Assembly (NCBI RefSeq): GCF_905220415.1
Contig: NC_059550.1
Span: forward strand, 10,480,501-10,544,500
Direction of reading: 5' to 3'
Length of the DNA stretch: 64,000 nucleotides
Source: Colias croceus
Lineage: Eukaryota > Arthropoda > Insecta > Lepidoptera > Pieridae
In this document: positions 57,744-64,000 of the stretch, in pieces
Position numbering within the stretch: position 1 is the stretch's first letter
Layout: each line of letters opens with the position of its first letter
Notes under the pieces: model-generated
Databases searched by the model: none
What the model saw: the letters and a program-made list of their open reading frames with translations, nothing else
What the model was told of the DNA's origin: nothing
Program-made: the position numbers and the translations under genes

Positions 57744-59084
57744 TAACGAATTATACCGGTTTCTTTACGCAAAATGATGTGATGTTTTACAGTATTAAAT
57801 GGTTTTCAGTTTATTTCGTCTTTTTATTAGTGGTGATGGATAAAATTTTGCCATTATTCTCGGAAAATTGAAAATTGCGGCAATGCACTGTTATTTTTCT
57901 TTACAGTTACCGTTAGCAATGTCATGTATATGTACAGTTAGTTACATACCGCAGTTTGAGTATTCTTTGCAAATAGATAAACTGGTAATAAGTAGTTAGT
58001 TTTATTTTATAGTAGAACGTGCAAACGAAACTGATACACCTGATGCCAAAAAAATTATCATCGCACATTACGCATTTACGAAGAAAATGTATAATGAGAG
58101 GAGATGGGATAAAGATAGGACTGACAAAAAAAATCACGATGAATACCTAATAGATACGATTATATATTACTTATAAGATATTGGTCGTGTTCTCAAACTT
58201 TTTATTAAACAAAACACTTAAGCAATAGTTATCAACATGTGTGTGTCAGATTTTTTTACGAAATGAATCCTCTCATTACTCAATAACATTTAAATAGGTA
58301 CCAAAATTATCATAATAGTTATTAAGCAGTATTTATGCACGCATTTGCTCGATTAACATATATAATTAAACACAATTGCTTGAGGCTGCGTTTCGTCTTT
58401 AGCATTCGATATTTAGTAAACAGAGGAAGGACTACAGCTATCTACCTACATTTCGTGAATCGTTTATCTATATTCTGTATGCTAATTATATACATGTTTA
58501 TTTGAAATCAATGCAACTAAAAATGTTTACAAAACTACGACATATATAATACGTTATTCTCAAAGCTTCAATGCTGCGAGCACTCATCATTTTGATATCT
58601 CCATTGTTTCTACTTAGATCGTTTTGGGTTTTGTAACTGTAATTTGAAAACCAACACATTTTTTAATTAAAATAAATTACTTATAAACTCCTGATACTCT
58701 CTTGGTTTATCAGACCACGAAACTGCACAGATATTAAAAGTAAATATGATTAAGCCCAAAGTAAATGTGTCCTGGTTTGAAACAAAAAGAGATTACAGTA
58801 AGCAGAATATACGTAAATTTTGCGAGTGCATGGCATCATTGAGTTTCTCTGAAATACATGAATTTAATAACTTAAATGAATGCTTTAATAGTTTTTATGA
58901 ATTATTCCAACTGTTTTACAATCTCTGTTTCCCATTTATTAGGATTAAGAGAAACACAGGAAAACCTAATATTAATTGGATAACCAAAGGATTGAAGAAA
59001 TGTTGTGTACGAAAGCGACTACTATATTTAAAAAGTATATATTACAAGAAAACATTTACAAATAGTTGGGGTTATTATATAAAA
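57077..59084 (+). repeat. tandem duplication, copy 1 (2,008 bp)
   Basis: It runs from intron 1 of the 56706 gene (ttttccgcaattaagtgtga) through exon 2 and the 3' flank, and ends inside the reverse transcriptase frame of a LINE (ggttattatataaaa). The next base starts copy 2. Direct reading shows the copies identical apart from four bases (cttа-type indel at about 58681). Confidence 0.95.
58690..59084 (+). mobile_element. LINE 5' part, copy created by the duplication
   Basis: It contains the end of the endonuclease (LGLSDHETAQ) and about 113 codons of the region before the reverse transcriptase, then breaks at the duplication junction. It is not an independent insertion. Confidence 0.8.
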
Positions 59085-61088
59085 TTTTCCGCAATTAAGT
59101 GTGAACGTGGGAATTAACTTTTAGATTAATTATATTATTGAAAGTCTTAATTTTCATAATTATTTATTAAACAGGTTGAAAAGGGCATGAGCATGATAGA
59201 AAGATACTTTATGCCAAAGCAAGGCAAGCTTTTCAAGCTGGTTACATTGCTTGTTTCACTTTAAAAATTGTTAAAAAAACATCTTAGCACTTTCGTCGTA
59301 TTTTGAGCTATCTGAACTACTTCAACCTTGTTTAGCTTAAATATAACTATGTGCGTACTATAATGTATCCTTTTCAATTAATAGGAACTTTAGTAGTTAG
59401 TTTTTCATAATCATAATCTGATCTATTAAACATGCTAGCAACGAGCAGAGGGACCTAAACAATTCATGACTATACTATGTCCTGTTATAATAATAAAAAT
59501 GAGACGCATGATGCTCTTTACACATTTCTCGTATACAAATCAACTTCCAGTTGTGCCTCGCATTCCTGGCGCTGGTCTGCGCCGCGTCCGCCAGCCGCGG
59601 CTGGTCGTCCGGCTGGTCGGGCCCCGTGGTGTACTCCGCGCCGCTCGTGTACGCGCGCCGCTACCAAGCCTACCCAGCTTACAGCTACGGCGGGTGGCAC
59701 GGCGGCTGGAGCGGCTATAACGGCTGGTCCGGCAACCGGGGATGGTGGTGATAACGAATTATACCGGTTTCTTTACGCAAAATGATGTGATGTTTTACAG
59801 TATTAAATGGTTTTCAGTTTATTTCGTCTTTTTATTAGTGGTGATGGATAAAATTTTGCCATTATTCTCGGAAAATTGAAAATTGCGGCAATGCACTGTT
59901 ATTTTTCTTTACAGTTACCGTTAGCAATGTCATGTATATGTACAGTTAGTTACATACCGCAGTTTGAGTATTCTTTGCAAATAGATAAACTGGTAATAAG
60001 TAGTTAGTTTTATTTTATAGTAGAACGTGCAAACGAAACTGATACACCTGATGCCAAAAAAATTATCATCGCACATTACGCATTTACGAAGAAAATGTAT
60101 AATGAGAGGAGATGGGATAAAGATAGGACTGACAAAAAAAATCACGATGAATACCTAATAGATACGATTATATATTACTTATAAGATATTGGTCGTGTTC
60201 TCAAACTTTTTATTAAACAAAACACTTAAGCAATAGTTATCAACATGTGTGTGTCAGATTTTTTTACGAAATGAATCCTCTCATTACTCAATAACATTTA
60301 AATAGGTACCAAAATTATCATAATAGTTATTAAGCAGTATTTATGCACGCATTTGCTCGATTAACATATATAATTAAACACAATTGCTTGAGGCTGCGTT
60401 TCGTCTTTAGCATTCGATATTTAGTAAACAGAGGAAGGACTACAGCTATCTACCTACATTTCGTGAATCGTTTATCTATATTCTGTATGCTAATTATATA
60501 CATGTTTATTTGAAATCAATGCAACTAAAAATGTTTACAAAACTACGACATATATAATACGTTATTCTCAAAGCTTCAATGCTGCGAGCACTCATCATTT
60601 TGATATCTCCATTGTTTCTACTTAGATCGTTTTGGGTTTTGTAACTGTAATTTGAAAACCAACACATTTTTTAATTAAAATAAATTATAAACTCCTGATA
60701 CTCTCTTGGTTTATCAGACCACGAAACTGCACAGATATTAAAAGTAAATATGATTAAGCCCAAAGTAAATGTGTCCTGGTTTGAAACAAAAAGAGATTAC
60801 AGTAAGCAGAATATACGTAAATTTTGCGAGTGCATGGCATCATTGAGTTTCTCTGAAATACATGAATTTAATAACTTAAATGAATGCTTTAATAGTTTTT
60901 ATGAATTATTCCAACTGTTTTACAATCTCTGTTTCCCATTTATTAGGATTAAGAGAAACACAGGAAAACCTAATATTAATTGGATAACCAAAGGATTGAA
61001 GAAATGTTGTGTACGAAAGCGACTACTATATTTAAAAAGTATATATTACAAGAAAACATTTACAAATAGTTGGGGTTATTATATAAAA
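59085..61088 (+). repeat. tandem duplication, copy 2 (2,004 bp)
   Basis: It matches 57077-59084 with one 4-bp deletion just before the LINE start. At its end the LINE frame continues normally, so copy 2 keeps the original right-hand junction and copy 1 keeps the original left-hand junction. Confidence 0.95.
59551..59751 (+). CDS. duplicated exon 2 of the 56706 gene
   Basis: It is identical to 57543-57743, including the acceptor and stop. It has no exon 1 or TATA box of its own. The original exon 1 could splice to it and would give the same protein with a duplicated 3' UTR. Without use by exon 1 it would be a promoterless orphan. The duplication carries no disabling change. Confidence 0.7.
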   Translation: MCLAFLALVCAASASRGWSSGWSGPVVYSAPLVYARRYQAYPAYSYGGWHGGWSGYNGWSGNRGWW

Positions 61089-62699
61089 TACAAAAATATT
61101 CTAAAAAGGTGCATTCTTAAGTCAAAACAAATTCAATGTGAAAAATTTATTAAATTATCAAAAAATAAAAATAAGGCTTTATGGCACATGATATCTAATA
61201 ATATTAATGACGAAAACAATATTAAAGAAATAGAAAAGATTGTAGTCAATAATAATGTATACAACTCAATGAATGATATATGTGAACAATTTAATAACTT
61301 TTTTATTAACATAACAAATCAAAAAAAATTTAATTATGATGCAACTGAAATAAAAACAACATTGACTACGGAAAAATGTAATACAATATTCTTGACACCA
61401 ACAAGCAGTGACGAAATTTTAAAAGTAATAAAATCCCTAAATAACACGAACTCCGTAGGAACAGACGGTATAAGTACAAAAATACTAAAAGCTTCCAGTG
61501 TACATATTTGCAAACCGTTATCCTTTCTTGTCAATTTATCTATGGAGCAAGGAACTTTTCCTCATGTTCTAAAAACATCAGTTATAAAACCGTTATATAA
61601 AAAAGATGATCCAAATGATATTAAAAACTACAGACCGATAGCACTAATTCCAGTTTTATCTAAGATATTTGAAAAGGTAATTTTAGAAAGATTTCAAAAT
61701 TATGTTGATAAAAACAAGATATTATGTCGGGAACAGTTTGGGTTTAGAAAAAATAGTTCTACTTCTTTAGCATGCTTCGATATGGTGAAAGAAATAATTC
61801 AAGCCCTTATTGAAAAAAAACCAGCAGCCACCATATTCTTAGATATGAGCAAAGCATTTGATTTTGTGGACCATCAATTACTCTTGTTTAAGTTGGAGAA
61901 ATATGGTATAAGAGGAATTGCTAAAGAATGGGTTGCAAGTTACTTAAATGATAGATATCAGTATGTGGAGATTCATAAAATGATAAATCAAACACGAAAC
62001 TCATATAGGTCAGAGAAAAAAGTTAATAAATCAGGTGTACCACAAGGAAGTGTGCTCGGTCCATTTTTATTCCTCTTATATATTAACGATTTACCGAGAT
62101 CAGTGAAACACAAGACAGTTTTATTCGCAGACGACACTACCCTTATTGTTAAATGCACGGATAAAAATACATATGAGAGAGATATAAATACAGCATTATA
62201 TAATATAGTAAAATGGTTACAAAATAATAATCTGAAAATAAACTTAGTAAAAACAAAAATAATTCAATATTATACAAAGAATTGCACCAAAATTAATCTA
62301 GACATAAAATGTAATGATCAAGTAATCGAACAGGTAAAACACCATAAATTCTTAGGTGTTCTGGTAGACGAAGGTCTAAAATGGGACAGTCATATTGAAT
62401 ATATTTGTGATAGGTTAAATCGTTTCGTTTACGTATTACGTCGCCTTAGAGATACTGTATCTATGAATGCTGCAATAAATGCCTACCATGCATATATTAT
62501 ATCGTCGATACTCTCTTACGGAATAATTCTTTGGGGACAGTCTTGCGAGGTGCGTAAAGTGTTTGTGGCACAAAAGAAATGTATCCGGGCCCTGTGCGGA
62601 TTACATCAAAGGGACAGTTGCAAACCAATGTTCGGTAAATTACGTATCCTTACACTAACCTGCATATATATATATGAGAGAAGTATGTTTATTTGTTAA
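60750..62699 (+). CDS. LINE reverse transcriptase (about 649 codons, truncated 5', frameshifted 3')
   Basis: The frame is open upstream of the ATG at 60750 into the endonuclease remnant. Motifs in order: NSVGTDGISTKIL, KNYRPIALIPVLSKIFEKVI, REQFGFRKNSST, FLDMSKAFDFVDH, SGVPQGSVLGPFLFLLYIND and catalytic FADDTTL. A thumb region follows (WLQNNNLKIN, HHKFLGVLVDE). The protein would copy LINE RNA, but without the endonuclease it is probably not functional alone. The frame ends early in the repeat atatatatatat near 62670, where the continuation is in another register. Confidence 0.85.
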   Translation: MIKPKVNVSWFETKRDYSKQNIRKFCECMASLSFSEIHEFNNLNECFNSFYELFQLFYNLCFPFIRIKRNTGKPNINWITKGLKKCCVRKRLLYLKSIYYKKTFTNSWGYYIKYKNILKRCILKSKQIQCEKFIKLSKNKNKALWHMISNNINDENNIKEIEKIVVNNNVYNSMNDICEQFNNFFINITNQKKFNYDATEIKTTLTTEKCNTIFLTPTSSDEILKVIKSLNNTNSVGTDGISTKILKASSVHICKPLSFLVNLSMEQGTFPHVLKTSVIKPLYKKDDPNDIKNYRPIALIPVLSKIFEKVILERFQNYVDKNKILCREQFGFRKNSSTSLACFDMVKEIIQALIEKKPAATIFLDMSKAFDFVDHQLLLFKLEKYGIRGIAKEWVASYLNDRYQYVEIHKMINQTRNSYRSEKKVNKSGVPQGSVLGPFLFLLYINDLPRSVKHKTVLFADDTTLIVKCTDKNTYERDINTALYNIVKWLQNNNLKINLVKTKIIQYYTKNCTKINLDIKCNDQVIEQVKHHKFLGVLVDEGLKWDSHIEYICDRLNRFVYVLRRLRDTVSMNAAINAYHAYIISSILSYGIILWGQSCEVRKVFVAQKKCIRALCGLHQRDSCKPMFGKLRILTLTCIYIYERSMFIC

Positions 62700-62961
62700 A
62701 TACCACCCAGAATATTTTAAAAAGAAAGGAGAAGTAAATTCGCATATGTTAACGAGGTATCAAAATAAACTGCACTTTCCAACATGTAGAATAAATCAAG
62801 CAAAAAATAGTGTGATATTTATGACTATTACAATATATAATAAAATACCGGATAACTTTATGGATCTCCCAGTAAATATATTTAAGAAGAAACTGACGAA
62901 ATGGTTAATGGAGAAACAATTTTATGATATTCAAGAACTTATTACATTGCGGAATCTGTGA
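62700..62961 (+). pseudogene. LINE C-terminal part in a shifted frame
   Basis: After a short (TA) run the expected C-terminal domain continues in the next register (KYHPEYFKKKGEVNSHML, TITIYNKIPDNFMDLP) and stops at 62961. A slippage of the dinucleotide run explains the break. Confidence 0.7.
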
Positions 62962-63137
62962 AGGAATTAGTGACGTTTAACAATAGTGACGCGAAGAATT
63001 TGTGTAGTGTTGGTGTAGTGTAATTTAATTAACTTATTTCCATTTAAATATTTGCACACCCAAATAGTGGGTAGAATGTATTAGCGCCTTAATATTGTAA
63101 CAACACCTTTTTTGTAACTACATTCTTGTAAATAAAT

Positions 63138-63189
63138 GAAATTTGAATTTGAATTTGAATTTGAATTTGAATTTGAATTTGAATTTGAA
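63138..63189 (+). repeat. hexanucleotide tail of the LINE
   Basis: Eight or nine units of ttgaat close the element after cttgtaaataaatgaaat. Confidence 0.85.
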
Positions 63190-63190
63190 T

Positions 63191-63833
63191 ACAATTTTTT
63201 TAGTCTATACTTAATACGATGTTCATAAATTCACATTTACAAGACAAAAACGAGCAGAGAACATGAATACTTTAATTAAAAGCACCCTTTAATACTTTTC
63301 ATAGCTTCATTCCTTAAAAACGTATCACAGAAAAAATACACCGCCGTCAGGCTATAACTTTAGTAAAGTTAACACAAGTAAACCTTTAAATTTTAATTCG
63401 GAATGTACTTATAAAGCAAATAAAACAGCTTACTTGATAGACTTTTCAACGTATTATCGTGTCGTATCCAGATTTGATAATGTAGAGCTGTATCTATTTT
63501 TATACATTTTATACATAAAGAAAAGAAACAAGAATGCGAAAAAAAATGCCAATTTTCTGTTCTATAGGTACAGCCTAACACAAGCCATAAAGAACTAAAT
63601 GTTTAAATTATGCGTGGCTCGACACGTTTTGATCGATTTTGTTATGTAATTATAGTTATAAGACATTCGTTAAAACTCGACCACGATAACCGCTTTATGT
63701 GAACTAGCCTTAACATTTATTTGCGAATGTTTCGTAAGATGCACTATGATCACAGACTGATTCATTGACTATAGCTAGGTGTTTAAAATATTATTCATAC
63801 TTTATAGTGCATTAAATCATCTAATATCTAATA
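63191..63833. other. intergenic stretch
   Basis: AT-rich; nothing recognisable. Confidence 0.4.
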
Positions 63834-64000
63834 TCTATTATTATATTATAAAGGCGAAAGTTTGTAAGGATGTATGGATGTATGGATGTTTGTTACTCTT
63901 TCACGTAAAAACTACTGAACCGATTACAATGAAATTTAGCACACATATAGAGGGTAACTTGGATTAACACATAGGATAGTTTTTATCCCGGAAATCCCAC
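63834..64000 (+). mobile_element. Helitron-like element, family A, cut by the window end
   Basis: It starts TCTATTATTATATTATAAAG and holds (GGATGTAT) repeats, then ctactgaaccgattacaatg and atcccggaaatcccac, where the window ends. Confidence 0.6.

Larger units (their letters stand above)
60693..63190 (+). mobile_element. 5'-truncated LINE with tandem 3' tail
   Basis: The element starts within the endonuclease C-terminus (SDH motif) and carries the reverse transcriptase. It ends with a 3' UTR (aatagtgggtagaatgtatt) and a hexanucleotide tail. The lost N-terminal endonuclease shows 5' truncation. The short-repeat tail replaces poly-A, as in several CR1/Jockey-related groups. It lies downstream of the 56706 gene. 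Confidence 0.85.

Noticed and set aside
57458..57777. Three overlapping frames (84, 102 and 60 codons) over exon 2 of the 56706 gene, and their copies at 59466
   Set aside because: The spliced frame starting MRFL has a signal peptide and cuticle-like repeats; the other frames are Arg/Pro-rich shadows of the same G+C-rich DNA.

Overview
The window looks like a nuclear genome segment from a moth or butterfly. It has AT-rich non-coding DNA, genes with canonical GT-AG introns, and dense small repeats of types known from Lepidoptera: Helitron-like elements ending in CTAG, tRNA-derived SINEs, and LINEs with short tandem 3' tails. No bacterial or phage features are present. Species cannot be given from sequence alone.

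Layout. 1-14.9 kb is repeat-rich and nearly gene-free. It holds one possible terminal exon (497-546, minus), several Helitron-like elements, a SINE, a candidate orphan promoter (10558) and a 2.2 kb terminal-inverted-repeat element with TA target duplications and a 19-bp minisatellite inside (12446-14643). 15.1-17.2 kb holds a 687-aa secreted, proline-rich and highly charged protein. 18.1-19.9 kb is a non-autonomous transposon with TTA target duplications. 20.7-31.35 kb is a minus-strand ZAD plus five-finger C2H2 zinc-finger gene. Its exons join in frame, and a complete 4.68 kb Gypsy-type LTR retrotransposon sits in its fourth coding intron. A THAP-domain first exon lies divergently at 31649.

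32.3-34.4 kb is a His/Gln-rich secreted protein. 35.2-40.5 kb is a minus-strand EN-RT LINE split by a plus-strand, 5'-truncated LINE of a related family. 41.4 kb carries a small single-exon gene of unknown function. 43.9 kb, 48.3-51.6 kb and 56.7-57.7 kb are three small secreted structural (cuticle-like) protein genes, all on plus. Each has a TATA box and a four-codon first exon that interrupts the signal peptide. The last of these has its second exon duplicated in a recent 2.0 kb tandem duplication (57077-59084 and 59085-61088) that also copied the start of a truncated LINE reaching 63.19 kb.

How the parts fit. The plus-strand secreted proteins at 32.3, 43.9, 48.3 and 56.7 kb share a build: a phase-0 intron after codon 4 or 5, a signal peptide, and low-complexity repeats. 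They look like a loose cluster of extracellular-matrix or cuticle genes, and the 15.1 kb gene may be related in role. The zinc-finger gene is an unrelated regulatory gene. Everything else recognisable is mobile DNA, much of it young: identical LTRs, intact LINE frames, and a near-identical tandem duplication. Splice models were derived by reading GT-AG sites and checking phase; no expression data or database search was available.
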